Assembly (NCBI GenBank): GCA_921293015.1
Contig: OV121091.1
Location: 22,614,839 to 22,678,838, forward strand
Length of the DNA: 64,000 bases
Origin: Phorcus lineatus
Taxonomy: Eukaryota; Mollusca; Gastropoda; Trochida; Trochidae
Reading direction: 5' to 3'
Part shown: positions 46,771 through 59,968 of the stretch, one piece after another
How the letters are laid out: the number at the start of each line of letters is the position of its first letter
Position numbering within the stretch: position 1 is the first letter of the stretch
The notes under the pieces: model-generated
Seen by the model: only the letters and a program-made list of their open reading frames with translations
Databases searched by the model: none
What the model was told of the DNA's origin: nothing
Position numbers and translations under genes: made by a program

Positions 46771-48292
46771 TATTTGTTAAATAAGAGCACATGTTAGGTG
46801 CATGTTCAGTGTTATGGGAAATCTATCAAAGCGCTTGATAATAGGCTGAAGTATAATTACGGCTGGTTTGTACACATATGTTTTATCGTACACGTACAAT
46901 GTATCTTAAAGTGAAGATAGAAAAATAACCGATGCCACTTTATTACAACGATGTGCAACTTCCTTTTGAAAAACAAGTAACTATATTTGAAAATTGTATT
47001 ATTCAAAACACTGATTTCAATGGATTCTTGAAAGAGTTAAAAATTGTAAAACTTCCCTACGCAATGAAGATACTCTCATTCTTTTAACTAAAAAGCTTTG
47101 GTCTTAATAACCAAAATATTACATCAAACGAAATGCAACTGAAACATCATTATGAATGATCGGACATTACATTCGTATTCAAAACATATCACTATTAATG
47201 ACACTGAACAAACATAAAAACTTAACCATATCGTAATCTATTCTTGGCTTCGTAACGTGTAGATATGTTTTATCCGGATGTCGCCACGGTCTTTGTATGT
47301 AGTTACGTCTACCCGTAGTCAAATGAAACTGGTCAGTGATGCCGTTGTATAGAACCTGCTATTTCAATACGAAATCCTGATTGGGTATGTTATCAATCAA
47401 CCTTCAAAATTAATTTAAAATAACAGTGAACATGCAACTGAAAACATTTTAAAAGTCTATTTAACTCCAAAATGATCCTTTAACCTTTCAAGTTGACCCG
47501 TAATGTCGTTGAACTCAGTTTTTTTTCAAAGTTGTCTTTCTATGTATACGTGGTAAGCACATCCAAGCTTTATTTCAACATTTGTATGCAAATTGTTCTC
47601 ATTCTCTCGCGAAATTATTCATTTGGGATATTCAAGGTTTTCCTGAAGCAACACTGTCTGACGAACTCTCTGGTGTACTTTCAAGGAGATACCATTACAC
47701 ATCTCTGAGGTGTCGCCACAGTTATTAGCCTCGTTACGATTAGATGGGTGGTTTCTATACAATTTATATTGTAAGGAACAGGAAGATGACACATATGTTC
47801 TCCAAACCATTGATATATGGATGTTTTGTTGTGTAAAAGTAAACCATGTTTATAATCGATTTTTTAATTTTATAAATTTTATTTTTTAACGCTGTGTTTT
47901 ACATTGTTTTGCAACCGGAATATACTCTTTTAACAGAAAATCTTACAATAAAGACGCTAACTGTTTATTATGAGTTCCCATTATTACTGAAAATATTTTA
48001 GTGCCAGCTGTTTCAACAGGATTTCTAGAAAATCGGATCATTATGAAAATTTCTATCTCTACGTTTCGTTTTAATAAACATGTGCATGCTTTATGTGTAT
48101 CATCTAATTTCGTAATGATGACGAAGATATTATCAAATGCGTTATTAATGATGAACAAAGACGAAATTCCATCCTTCAAAATATGACAGTTAAAATGAGC
48201 AATGAAACGATTTCTTTTTCGATTCAGGTTAGCAGTTTTGAATCGGTTTTCGGAAATATGCACAATTACGCTATTAAGGTATTTGCATAAGT
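46771..48292. other. Unassigned
   Basis: A 106-codon minus frame (47943-48263), the longest simple frame outside repeats and LINE, has no recognised motif. It follows the 48.3-48.5 frame on the same strand. Confidence 0.4.
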
Positions 48293-48707
48293 TTAAACTG
48301 GAGTTAAGCTTTGAGGAATGTCTTTTTCAAACAATAACCTTTTGATAACTTTCACCATAGGATTTCCTACATCAGTCAAAGATAATGAATCAATTTCCTT
48401 AACGATCATAAATCCATCTGTTGAATAGAAAAATACATTGTGGGATTGACAAAATGTGTAATGTAAAGATTGTTCACTCATTTTTATCCTTCAACAGCCG
48501 CCAAGAATGAGTGTCTCTCATTTAGTTTCGATGTTTTGAAATGTTTCCTAATATAAAGCTTATTCCTCCATTTACAAATTATAATCCAAAAAATAGTCAG
48601 TTAGATATCCCATTGTTAGTTCACTGTCCAAAAGATCTCATACTTACAATGTTTCACAAAAAATTAATCTATGATTATAAAAATCGTAATTATCATGTTC
48701 CTATTAG

Positions 48708-48932
48708 TCATACGGGTTGATCTGTATATATGATAAGATGAAGGTTCATCACTTTGATTTCCTGATCGAAGTTCACATCAGTAACACCAGCCCGACCTGG
48801 TGAAGTTAGCCGAATTGTTTCCCCTGTTCTCACTGACACCAAGCAAAAGGTATTGTCCGCGTAGAGTAAGTTGTTCGGGTTTTTTTTTATGAAATGACCA
48901 AGATACTGTTGCCACTCTATATTAGCACTGAC
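48708..48932 (-). pseudogene. Exon-like frame resembling a YWTD/LDLR-class-B repeat
   Basis: Minus strand, after the mariner sequence ends, the frame goes on with NPNNLLYADNTFCLVSVRTG, ETIRLTSPGRAGVTDVNFDQ and LHLIIYTD. The order (hydrophobic-Y-A-D, T-G, T-S, D-x-N-F-D, then x-I-Y-T-D) resembles a YWTD propeller blade. TTTGCAG at the mariner junction could be an acceptor. A further minus frame (48293-48481) contains NVFFYSTDGFMIV, perhaps a second blade. No full propeller can be built; family is a guess. Confidence 0.25.
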
Positions 48933-49180
48933 TGCAAATTGGGCGGTGTGAACGGGAGCATTGTCCTGCAACAGCCACACACCTTTGTGCAGTTTACCCC
49001 TTCGCTCCTCTTTGGTTTTTCTCGTAATTGTCGTAGTTCATTTGCGTAATAAGTGGCATTGATTGTAGAACCTTTCTTCAAATAATCAATCATTATTACA
49101 CCCTGAGCGTCCCAGAAAACGGATGCCATGACCTTCCGACTGAAGGAACAAGATTTGAACTTTGTAGGTGTGGGTGATAT
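48918..49180 (-). mobile_element. Mariner transposase fragment, second copy
   Basis: Minus strand: KVMASVFWDAQGVIMIDYL, STINATYYANELRQL, then after a frameshift GVWLLQDNAPVHTAQ. This spans the second catalytic Asp region and first helix beyond. It stops short of the usual PHPPYSPDLAPSD block. Different from the 4.6-5.2 kb copy in sequence. Confidence 0.85.
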
Positions 49181-49899
49181 GCGAAGATAATTCCTGTTGC
49201 TGTCTACACGTGATTTACTTTAACATAGTATACACAGTTAATAACAAGATATTTCAGTGTTCTGACTATTAATTTACTGACTAAATTAATGAGGAGTTCA
49301 AAGTGACAAAAGCTCGTCGTACAGTTTTAGAAGATGGCTATGTCGTATCTGAATAGTTTCCCTATCACCATTAAATTAAGAAAAAAAATATTCTCAAAAG
49401 CTCCCTCATCATACTTAAGGATTGACATTTCGAAAAATGAGATCTGACACCCTCCAACTTCACTTCAACCTATCTTATCAGTCTATGAAGTCCCATTACC
49501 CAATCGCCTGCAGTTACTCGCCTCGTGATAAGTGTGATACCTCTTCTAGAGAGAAACCCATCAAAGTTTCTTTGATTCAAGGTATGGTTCCAACAGCCTT
49601 CAGCTGGTCTTTACGGAAGTTAATGTAATAACGTTAAGAGCCGCATTTTATTACGAGGAATCCTTTTCACCTTGATGTTCGGCGCGCGGTTTTTTGACAG
49701 GTTCTGGCACATATTTTCTAAACAATTACTTTCGGCTCCCAAAGGCAATACCTGATAATCAAAGTTTTTAGAACATCACAAAAAGGGTAAGTCTTTACCG
49801 AAGTTGATGCGCGTCAAGCAACTCATTTTAGAATTGAACCGAATGTATAAGGTATGCTCGGGGAATATAGAAATGACCTTCGTCCGTGCAAACTCTTTT
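49181..49899. other. Unassigned
   Basis: Short plus frames only. Confidence 0.4.
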
Positions 49900-50350
49900 C
49901 CGGTCCAGAACTCGACATCCATAAGGCCTGGCTCATCGAAACTTGGTATATGGAATAATTATAGCGTGCAGTGGTGCCTTTTGGTTTTTTCAACTTCTAC
50001 CTACATTTATATTTTGCCGTTTTCGTGGAAACGCAACTTAGAAATTTGTTTCCGCGGTTCAGAACTCAAAAACAATAAGGCCTAGCTCGTTGAAACTTTC
50101 TTGAATGAACAATTTCAATGATGCGTTTTGGGATATCAACTTATTTATTCTTTAATTGTGGTCGTTACCATTGAAACATATCATTACAATAGATTTTCGT
50201 TTCTGAACGAGAACTGAGGTCCAACCGTGAAACTTGGTATGTAGAACAATCATCATGTTTAGTTGTGCCTTTGGGTTTTTGACTTCTTCAGAATTTATTT
50301 TTGACTGTTTCAATTTGAAACAATCTAAAGTTGCAATACTGTTTCCGAGG
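49900..50350. repeat. Three diverged tandem copies of a ~150-bp repeat
   Basis: Each copy has (A)TAAGGCCT or equivalent, GAAACTTGGTAT, a GTGCCTTTTGG/GTGCCTTTGGG string and TTC(A)ACTTCT. A fourth relative is at 26690-26830. Frames across it (such as 93 codons at 49804) are incidental. Confidence 0.65.
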
Positions 50351-53300
50351 TTGAACCTTAAAGCATTAAATCAAAGCACAATGAAACTAAGGATCTTACA
50401 AAATCATCTTCTGAGGATAACTAGTTTACGAATGATCTGCTTAGGAAAGTTTTCAACTAAGAATTTTGCCTGTTGGCAGGGGATATAGCCGACTCCGTCT
50501 GCTGGTTATCCCTGTCAGTGGCAATGGCACATCATGTTTCGTGGTACATTAAATATTCACGACAGATATATGGGCAAATTGTTATCTTGTCAATGTCATT
50601 TGTTTCAATACATACGTCCAGTGTGCTTATTGTAGCACTTCAAATTTTTCTGTGTCAGATTTTCTGGACGAACATACGTTCACCATTGCTCGCGAAAACA
50701 AATAATACATGATACGCTGCAATAAGTATGTATATATTTTGATTTGAATAGTATTTCAAGTATTTAGATCTCTCATACATGTCCTAGCTGAAATGACGAT
50801 TTTAATGCTCAGCTAAAACAAAACAACCTTCTTAAGTTGTATCTTTTGATATTTGTAACCGAACGCCGCCTTCGGAGAAAAACAACTGTTCATTTCACAT
50901 CCAAAGAAACAATCTTGCAGCTAATGGCTGATTTATTCCTATTATGGTTTTCTTTTTGCCGGTCGATAATGATATTTTCTTTTAGACCAACTTTTAAAGC
51001 TTGTATTTCAATTCTTAACAAAGCAATTCTCGTTAACATTTGAAAGAACTGTTTCAGACACATGATATAACATAACATAATGTTTGAAAAATTAATAGTC
51101 ACAAGTACTATATAACACTTTAAACTTTATATGTCCTGCGCTTGATAGGCTGTATATCACGAGAACTCTCACAATATTGTTGAAAAATCCTAATACCTGT
51201 CCTTGTCACCGCCTGATGTTTTCATGAACTTTTCTGCATATCTTTGAATATGTATTTTGGCAATTTTAGGGGGAAAGAAGCTGTTGTTAAGTTTGATTAA
51301 ATATTCAATATTTGACTGCATTTTCTAAATATTTCAATTTCTTTGTTGATCTCATTGTTTCAAAACCAAGAAACAAAGGGAATATGTCAGTCTGAAATGG
51401 ATACAACTGATTGTTTGACATCTGCAACCATGCAGGTGACGAATATGAAATGAGCTCGCGTCGATGTGTATTATCTCATACAGGGCCTTGGTACAAGGCC
51501 AAGTCGTTGAGGTCGACGCACACTAACCAGGAAGATCTAGGTTCTCAGTAACATGGATGAGTCAAGGACTAACGTCCCTGGAATTATATCAAGTTTTGTT
51601 TAAAACCTTCTGATTTCATAAAGGTTCAGTCATTCATCATCTAATCTTGCATATATGTTCATCTTGATGATGACTTCACTTGCTCATTAATTTCTGATAG
51701 AAATTTGGCTTGTGTCTGGATTTGGTTAATGCAAACTGTTAGTGACCTGAACTAAACGGAAGAAAATGCGGTGTCGTGCTGCTTTGTAGGAAGGATTTGG
51801 TTATCGAGGGGTCGAATCTCCACATTAACTAACTCTTTTAAATATGTGCTTGTCACTGTCACTTGATGTAAAAGTCCTTTTTAAAGATTGTGTGCCTTTA
51901 TAGGCCTCCACCATCAAAAGTTCTTTTTCGATTTTTCCTCACTTTTTGTCTGTGTAAACCCATAAAATATATTGTCTGTGATCTTGAGTGTCCTCACAAA
52001 TATTTTTTTCATTATCATGTCTAAAGTTCTGAGTGACTTGAAGCCATTTGGAGAGGAAATCTACATCTTATTTATTGTGATCTTACTTCTTAGACCACAT
52101 CTTTTGTCCCTGTACACTCAGCCGCTTGGAATAGTGATGTCTAGATCTTCACACAATGTGCTATGCTAAGGGTCACCTTTCCATTCCCAGATAAGAACCA
52201 GCTTAAGTGCAAGACGAACCTAGAAGCAGGCATTTCAACCACAAGGTGAATGAAACATGTATATAAAATCTAAATTTCTGTGAATGCCATTCTCTGCTTT
52301 AGTCTCTTAAGCCTGGAACGGTTCATTATCAAACCCTTTCTTCTTGCATTTCTTCATTGTAGGAACTCTTGGGTACTCGGCATGAACAATCATGGCTGCA
52401 ATCAAAAGATATGTTTGCAACGCCAAATAATGTCCGGAATCGCTCATTCAATGAATAAAGACAGGTTGTCTATTTTGGGGATTCAAAATGATTAAATTTC
52501 CTCATTAACTATCCGATACATCATTTTTAACTAAAAGAAACGTGTGCATTATAGATATAAATGAACCTCGTTGTGTTGTTTTCTTGATTCGCACAATCAG
52601 CGAATGAAAATCATAAATAAGTAGTAATGCTATTAAAAAAGTGCACGAACAAATATCCTCAATTAATATGCTTCTCATTTAATGTATATGTTTTCAGATC
52701 TATTAGGCGAATGAGAACAAAGTTAATTTGCAATTTATCAAATTTCAAACTTCAAGTTTTATTGAAATGCAACTGAACGTTTTCAAATGCTAGATTCGCT
52801 TAAAGTAAGAAGTATTAATGTTTCCGCCTCGAGCAGTAAATTTGTTTCTTATTGAAATAAATATCGTTATATAAGTCATGGGTTAGTGCATATTATTCCA
52901 GGCCCCTTGTAGATACTGCAGTATAGAAGGAGAAAAATATCCACATGTTGTTTTTTGCATGGACAAAATATAACATTTCAATGCTCAATTAAAACCAGTG
53001 ATCTGGCTTAACCTATTTGTTTTATAATTATCATATTGTTTATGTCAATATTAAAGAAATACTTTGATAACCTCCAAACGTATCTTTAGTCAATTTTTCA
53101 GTTGTATATAAACTTTTCATTGTGAATTGTATGAATGTAAATAAGAGATTTTCTACAAGAAATAAGCCCATCAAAGATCCTTTGATTTAAGAATTTGCGT
53201 CTTGGCCTAAAGCTCTCCTTTATGCAACCTGATAGAATTATATGGAAGGAGAATTGCATTACGTTGATTCCTCTCTATTTTGATGGTTGCAACAAGTTTT

Positions 53301-54570
53301 ATGAAGAATTCGGCAAGAAACTTTCGCAGCAACATTATACTGCGTGGCCAAAGGCAAACTTTGTTGTATTCGACGTGCATCCAAACATCAAAGAAAGAGG
53401 TTTTTATTACCGAATATGTTAGCGTCCATCTTCTCAGAAGGCCGTTTACAAATTATTTAAAAAATAATTGCATGTTTCCGAATCACCGGAGGCAGAATTA
53501 CTTTTTGCTGTAGAATTACAAATCAACGAAAACTATTATAATCAACTTTCATTATTAAATAACCCATGTTTTGGCAAATAATTGATCATATGAAAGTTTG
53601 CGCTTTCAGATTACCATTTTGTTCAGCCACTGATAACAATAAAACGTGATGTAGAATATCATACTTCAAACACAGAGACATAATTAGTATACGAGTCTCA
53701 AGCATTCCATCTTTCGATATCTCATTATCGACTCATGTGCATACACAACATATAAATACTGATGGAATTTTACATAAGTGAAGTGTTTGACTGCGATTTT
53801 AAGATATGGTACTTGCTGAGTATAATTCGTAGGTTATCCATCCAATTAAAAAAACAAATTACTTTCCTTTCATTACTTTTGCCAGCTATGCAGTTTGAGT
53901 AATAGTTAACGTAGAGGAAATTTACTCAGTTTATGTACATCTATTCACAGATGACAATACGTTTAAAAGAATTATTGTATTCTGAAAGACGACAAAGAAA
54001 TCGTCCAGTCTATCTTATTGTTGCACCTGCTATTGTTGCAGGCTTGCCAAATACATCTGCCCTGCAGTAGCTGAGATTATATTTTTGGATGCAGAGTATC
54101 CTGTTTAGTACTTTAATTAGGCATCTCATGTGATACAATATTCTATTTTTCTTCGTTCTTTCTCGCAACACTCTAAATAATCATAATGCCATAATGCTAC
54201 AAACCTTCCTCTTTGAAAGGGATAAACACCACGTGCATGTTATTTACATGTTCATTTCCGTTTTTGCCGCTCAAATACACAAAATAGAAATTTCTCGGTT
54301 AAAAGAGGTTGCTCATAATGTGACAAACTCCATTAACTAATAAAAACTAACATCAAATGCCTAGAGGAATTACTTTGAGAAGAAATCCCGTTGGTTTGAA
54401 ACAAACCTAAATAGACTCAGAAATAAACAAAAACAAAATCGAGGAGTAGATTTCATTTCAAGGCTTCTGGTTATAGCAGGTTATGAGTTTGGTACATGTA
54501 GATGTACAACTAATCAACTAACGATCTATTTGCACATGGTCGATCTTATTCAGTGAAGGTACAAAAAAGA
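50351..54570. other. Unassigned
   Basis: No gene. A tRNA-B-box-like GGTCGAATCTC lies at 51810-51820 without a clear A-box. Frames up to 84 codons lack motifs. Confidence 0.45.
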
Positions 54571-54592
54571 AATACAATACAATACAATACAC
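54571..54592. repeat. (AATAC)n microsatellite
   Basis: Four pentamer units. Confidence 0.9.
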
Positions 54593-55906
54593 TATGCACT
54601 ACGTTACGCAGATAATAGATCTTTATACGCGTAACTTGTTGAAGAAATTTATATTTCATTTTAATGAGATGACAGGAAATCAAAGTTAACAAAAACCATA
54701 TTTGAAATGATAATCATAGCTTGATTTTATTGAAATTACGATAATTGTCTTTTGTGTATGTACATCTAGAGAACATTATCAAAGGGCAACTATATGTGTT
54801 ATATTATCTGATTTTTATATTCACAAATAGACTCAACACACTTCATTAAGAACCAGATACTCATGGGACATTTATAGATACTGTCCTGAATACAGGGTAG
54901 TTTTCTAATGATGAAAGACCATATACCAATCAATGTTGTAATAAAAGTTCAATTAAATCATGTTGATCAAGGGATATCAGGAATTGATTTTCGCAGATAA
55001 ATATTGTAAGAGAAAACATAAGTTCAAAGGAACGTGACGAAGTGCAAGGTTTCTTTGTTTATGAACGTGTTGAGATTTTATTAATTTTATTTCGTCTTCA
55101 TATGATTAGATTGGCTAAAACAACCACCACAGACTGAAGTTTATGATTCGTATGGCTACAATTGTACTAGATGATTTCTGTGCATATCCATGATATTTAA
55201 AAATGCCACAAACATCACAAATATTGAAGGATTTTCATTTGTTAAGTAATGTTAGTATATTAAAGCAGTTGATCTTATAGCAAAGATAACTAGATCAATT
55301 TTGCTAATTAAATAAGGATTATTGTAAATGGTGAAAATAGTCCAAACAACTATATACAAATAAATAAAATGTTTAGTTGAATATCAAATTGACAATACTT
55401 CAGGAAAGATGACTTACTAGCCATCATTTTCAATTAACAGTTGTAGTAAACAAATATATCATGTTTTGGTGTTCAGGTCAGAAAACAATTTTTATTCAAA
55501 CCATGCCTATGAACTCTTCGTCATCGTTTTCTAGCCTTATATCGATATCCAAATGACTTGCTTATTTGCTGATTTTGATCCAAAATTATACATTGATCAT
55601 TATGGAATGTACATTGTTTTTTCGGTGACTGTCTGTAACACTAATTGAGACAAAATGGGTAATGACCGGGACAAGTTAATGTTGAACCGGGGGGAGAACA
55701 AATCAAGGGAAAGCTGATGAGCTAGAGGTCTACTTGCTCCACGTTCAAAAATTAAAAAACTAAATTATGAAGACTAAGTGGAGTTAAGGAGTAAATAAAG
55801 ATAAATCAGTTTTTACTGACAATTATGATTTTCTTTGCACCACATTGACATTTAAATCTTTAAAAAATAGGTTTCTATATATTTCCGCAAGAACTTCGGT
55901 GAACGG
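54593..55906. other. No gene recognised
   Basis: AT-rich, short frames. Confidence 0.45.
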
Positions 55907-56167
55907 TCACGTCTGAAAACCATTCTCGTAAGATTTGATAAAAATGTGACGATATCTAGTTGTTTCGACAGTAATACAGTAGGCACCAGTTGCATCAGTG
56001 TCGCCAGTAGAACAAACATCGGTGCCGCTATAAGCAAATAAAACAATATGTACATCATTACAGTGTTTGTCTAAAATAGCCAGACTTGAAATCGTCTTGT
56101 AAATGCCAAAGTGTCTACATACGAGATTGGAATTAGTACACTTGTTCATGGAAACTATTTGCATTCC
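55907..56167 (-). CDS. Candidate Cys-containing terminal exon
   Basis: A good acceptor (CTGTTTCTGTATTATTGCAG, minus strand, AG near 56168) is followed by an 85-codon frame to TGA at 55907-55909. Six Cys are spread through it (NKCTNSNLVC, DKHC, TDVCSTGD, GAYCITVET). That spacing and mixed composition look like part of a secreted protein, but no family fits and no upstream exon is known. The neighbouring 68-codon frame on the same strand is an out-of-phase shadow. Could be chance. Confidence 0.25.
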   Translation of the reverse strand, partial: GMQIVSMNKCTNSNLVCRHFGIYKTISSLAILDKHCNDVHIVLFAYSGTDVCSTGDTDATGAYCITVETTRYRHIFIKSYENGFQT

Positions 56168-56730
56168 TGCAATAATACAGAAACAGTAACTATTTTAAGG
56201 AAGCTCTAAAGGTAGCCATGAAAATGTCTCTTCCTGGTGGACGAAATGCCAACTCAACTGTAAGAGTTGAGACATGGAGCCACACTGCTCCGAATTACAA
56301 TAAACCTACCATCATACACCGACTGAAGGGTATTTCTGTTTGGTCATATAGTTTTGGATTTTCTCTACACATTCGAAACTTGAGTGTTCACATTAAAGTT
56401 GATGCTTTCTTCATTATTTATATTTGCAACCAAGCCTGAAAAAGAATTGATTTGTTTTTTTAAAAAATATATTTAAATTAGTAAATGTCAATAGAATTAT
56501 AAATTTGGCCATCTGACATCATTTATGTCAACACGGGCTGCTTCATTATAAAATTTTGTACTTTGATGAATGAGTTTTAAGTGTGTTACCAATAGATACT
56601 AAGGGTAGGTTCCTTTTATTCTTCATTGTTTTCTGGTTGTTGTGTCAATACATGTTTGACGTCCTAGCATTTCGAAATCAAAGAATTATAAATCATATGA
56701 TTATGATGCATTTTTGTTATACATATACTC

Positions 56731-56792
56731 ATTTTCTCCAAACAGAGGTAGCTCCGTCATAAATACCTATACACCCTCTGTTGGGGAGAATG
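56731..56792. mobile_element. Minimal MITE-like copy (two ends joined)
   Basis: TTTTCTCCAAACAGAGG and CCTCTGTTGGGGAGAA face each other across about 28 bp that includes the inner GCTCCGTCATAAATACC. The ends match those of the 59969-60390 element, so this is either an extreme internal deletion or a foldback of one end. Confidence 0.6.
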
Positions 56793-58440
56793 ACATATAT
56801 TGTGAGAAACATATTCAAAACCCTAATGTTTTACATGTCCCGAGATCAAAGTCGATCTCACGAGCCATAACTTATTTGAAACAAAGTTTTGCATATTAAA
56901 GAAATGTTCGCAATAACCGGTACGTTATATAACCACGACAATATCTCGCAATTGATTGATCATCGTAGTTATTACCTTGTGCCCTCCAGCTGTATGTGAA
57001 GAATATTGATTACATTTTGATCATGTCCGATATTTGATGGCAGAGACGGATGAGAAAATAACCACAAGGAATAAATAGGCAATATTGAAACTTTTTCTTC
57101 CTTCCCTTAGGGCAATATTAATATTGGTGCCTGCACGTTATGTCTTTTATGTTTAAAACTGAATTATCGTTTGTCAAGTGGAATATTTTTTATGAGTTCA
57201 TGTATATTCCAACCCCCCAAAAAGTGAAGAATTATTCTTTGTCTTCATTATTTAACTACATTTTCATGTTTCCATTCATAACCGTCTAAAAGTTAGTCCT
57301 AACCATGGTGCAATCGTCTTCTTCAAACTCGACGAAACCATGTTTGTATAGGACCGCTTCATTGAAACGAATTTCAGTGGGTAGTTCGTGATAGGTTCAA
57401 TATGATTTCAATGAGATTCAACATTACCCCGATCTTGATAAGGGTCGTGACGCTTGAGGGTCACGTACAAAGACCCATATATCTCTTCGGGAAAGGACAT
57501 CAAGACACTTTGAATGAAGTCATATGTTGTAGGCGACATCATAATATTTTTGTGTAAACCATTAGTCAACACATCATTCCTTAGGGATACATAATGTATT
57601 TACTTAACTTATGTAATTCGTTTACATCTGCATGGTTTGTCCGATACTCGTTCGCCAGCGTAACTTCATTACATTGATTTACTTCCAGCCAAGTGGGCCG
57701 TCGTACAAAGATTCAGACATAAATCGGGATTCTTAAAACAGTATCTCACATCTTGTCGCTACTAGCGGGTGGGCAAGTTGTAGATGTTAAGATTTTAAGA
57801 CTATCTACTTTTGAATATATTGTATACTTATGGGACATCCAAATGAGAAATTACAAAAACGATATAATTATTTTCATGAAATAAATGCATAAATATATTT
57901 AAATATATTTCCTTAAATATGATCACTGCCAATGGCAACTATGGATGGAATAAATACTGTTTCTAATGTTCGTAAAATGAGAAAATCAAAACCTTACTTT
58001 GTCGATACACAAGTGAAATAGCAGAGAATAAATAAATACTATCTCTCCCAAAGGCCTTTAGAGACGTATTGGTTTAGGCGGGTGTTCGCGATCCCATGCT
58101 TCTTCGGAGCATAATTCTAAACAATGTCGGAGCATAATTCTAAATAATGTCGCGAAACTGCTGTGGCAAACTGCTTTTCTTTATCATGTAGACGTGATTT
58201 TTGGGGTTTATGCAACTTTACCAATATTTCAGTCCAGTTGCTACGGCAGTTTGGACTTCGGCTTATGAATGTATTGTTCATTTAATTTCTAAGTGGTCTA
58301 AATTTTCAGAATTGGTAAGGAGGTGGGTTTAGTTGACTAAATTTGACTCATAGTTATAGTTATAGTTATAGTTATAAGGAGTCAATGCTAGCTCGTAGTA
58401 GTTCGTTCTGATCGGATGAAAGAGAGCGCGCCACCGACGC
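56793..58440. other. Unassigned, with two short tandem repeats
   Basis: A 23-bp duplication (TCGGAGCATAATTCTAAA-AATG) at about 58103-58149 and (TTATAG)n at about 58350-58378. Confidence 0.55.
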
Positions 58441-58501
58441 AATCTATTTTGTTTGCAAGCCATCTTTAGATATGTTTGCTTCAAGGTGCGACGCTACAGT
58501 G
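58441..58501. repeat. Dispersed repeat R, copy 2
   Basis: Partner of 46708-46770, same orientation. Confidence 0.6.
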
Positions 58502-59164
58502 AGCCCGAATGCAAACGTAAGCACATGCTCAGCGAAATTATAATGTCAAAAGGATGAGAAAAACGTTTCATGAGAAATGGTAAAAATTATTTGTACTTTC
58601 TTTTAGCAAAACTCTTCAAAGAAACGAGGTTGTGCATTCAAAATTCTGAAGGAACATATATGTTATGAATTTAATGATTTTAAAGAACAATCGATCTAGT
58701 TGCGAATTCAATTTGAGCGATGGATGTGACAAAGAAGAATTGTAATAAGCAATATTTTGCATATAACGTTTATTGATACATAGTGAAAGGAAATAGCTGA
58801 CTAAAAAAAAAATTTTATATACATAATGTTCTGGGCAAAATAAGTTGATGATATTTGAGATTTTATGATCGATGACTTGTGATTTTGTCAATGAATTATT
58901 ACCATGTCGTTTGTATCAATTTAAAAATTGTCATATATCCCTTACTATTCTAGACCGGAATAGATACTGATGTGTTTGTTGCTGTGTGACTTATACTTGT
59001 TGAGATGCCTCCTCGTCTAACATTTCATATCAATGTGATATTTATATGACTATAAAGACTGTTCGTCTCTGAATGTTGAAATTTAGGTGGATATGCAGAT
59101 TTGAAGATAGTCATCCACAAGTTACATAGTGTCGTGAGTGGTATAAGATATATTGTTTTATGAT

Positions 59165-59240
59165 AATTTCTTTCTTTGTTTCAGGTAAGTCGAAAACCCT
59201 TTTGAACATTTTCTTCGCTATGAGCTGATTCGGTAAGTTT
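59165..59240 (+). promoter_or_regulatory. Fused acceptor-donor (recursive splice-like) site with 48-nt follow-on
   Basis: TTTCTTTCTTTGTTTCAG then GTAAGTCG (junction 59184/59185), with a second donor CG/GTAAGT at 59233, exactly 48 nt later. Compare 16018-16066. Outside the signals the two regions show no clear homology. Confidence 0.4.
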
Positions 59241-59968
59241 CACCATATTATTTCAAATGTCATGGCTTTTTGCTGGAAGGTATCAAAGAATCTCTTCGAC
59301 CTATTGCCTTGTTAGCTTCGGTGCACTTCTCTGTAAAAAAATTTCATGAAATGGGAATTTGAATTTATTATTATAAGCAATTGCCATCTCTTTTGTATCT
59401 TTTTTTGTCACTATTCGGTTTTAAATGGAAGAGACTTTCTGATATGTTTATACGATAATAACAGAAATCATCTGTTTATTTCCTATGTTAGTTATATTTG
59501 AAAAAAAGACACTAGTTCAGCTTGATGCAAGCCAAAAAAAAAAAGAAAACAACGGGGATTTTTTGGTCAAGGTAGACTGTCTAGAATTAAAAACAAACAA
59601 TCTATTTCAATAGCCCACTTATAGTTGTTAAAAATATCCAACTACAACATGACTTCCAAAAATAGAAATTGCATTTCAGAACCAGAATTTATTAACAGAC
59701 AAGACCAGTAAAATGTAACGCAAGTTTTACCCTCAAGATGCTCATTTTATGTCAGCACTGCTGACTCTGCAAAACGTATGCTATTGGAGGCGAACAGTTA
59801 AAGGGATTAATTTCGGTGATGTTTGCACGATAGGATCAGTGTTACACAACAGGTTGATGCTATTGCCAAAGTAAATGTCAACATCGTCTCTGTGGTAGGT
59901 CAATGGACGAATTGTTGATAGATGAACAGACAGATGGCGACATTAATACCGAAGATATTATGTGAATT
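59241..59968. other. No gene recognised
   Basis: Nothing beyond A/T runs. Confidence 0.45.

Noticed and set aside
51765-51830. tRNA-derived SINE suspected from GGTCGAATCTC
   Set aside because: B-box-like string only; no A-box at tRNA spacing and no SINE tail.
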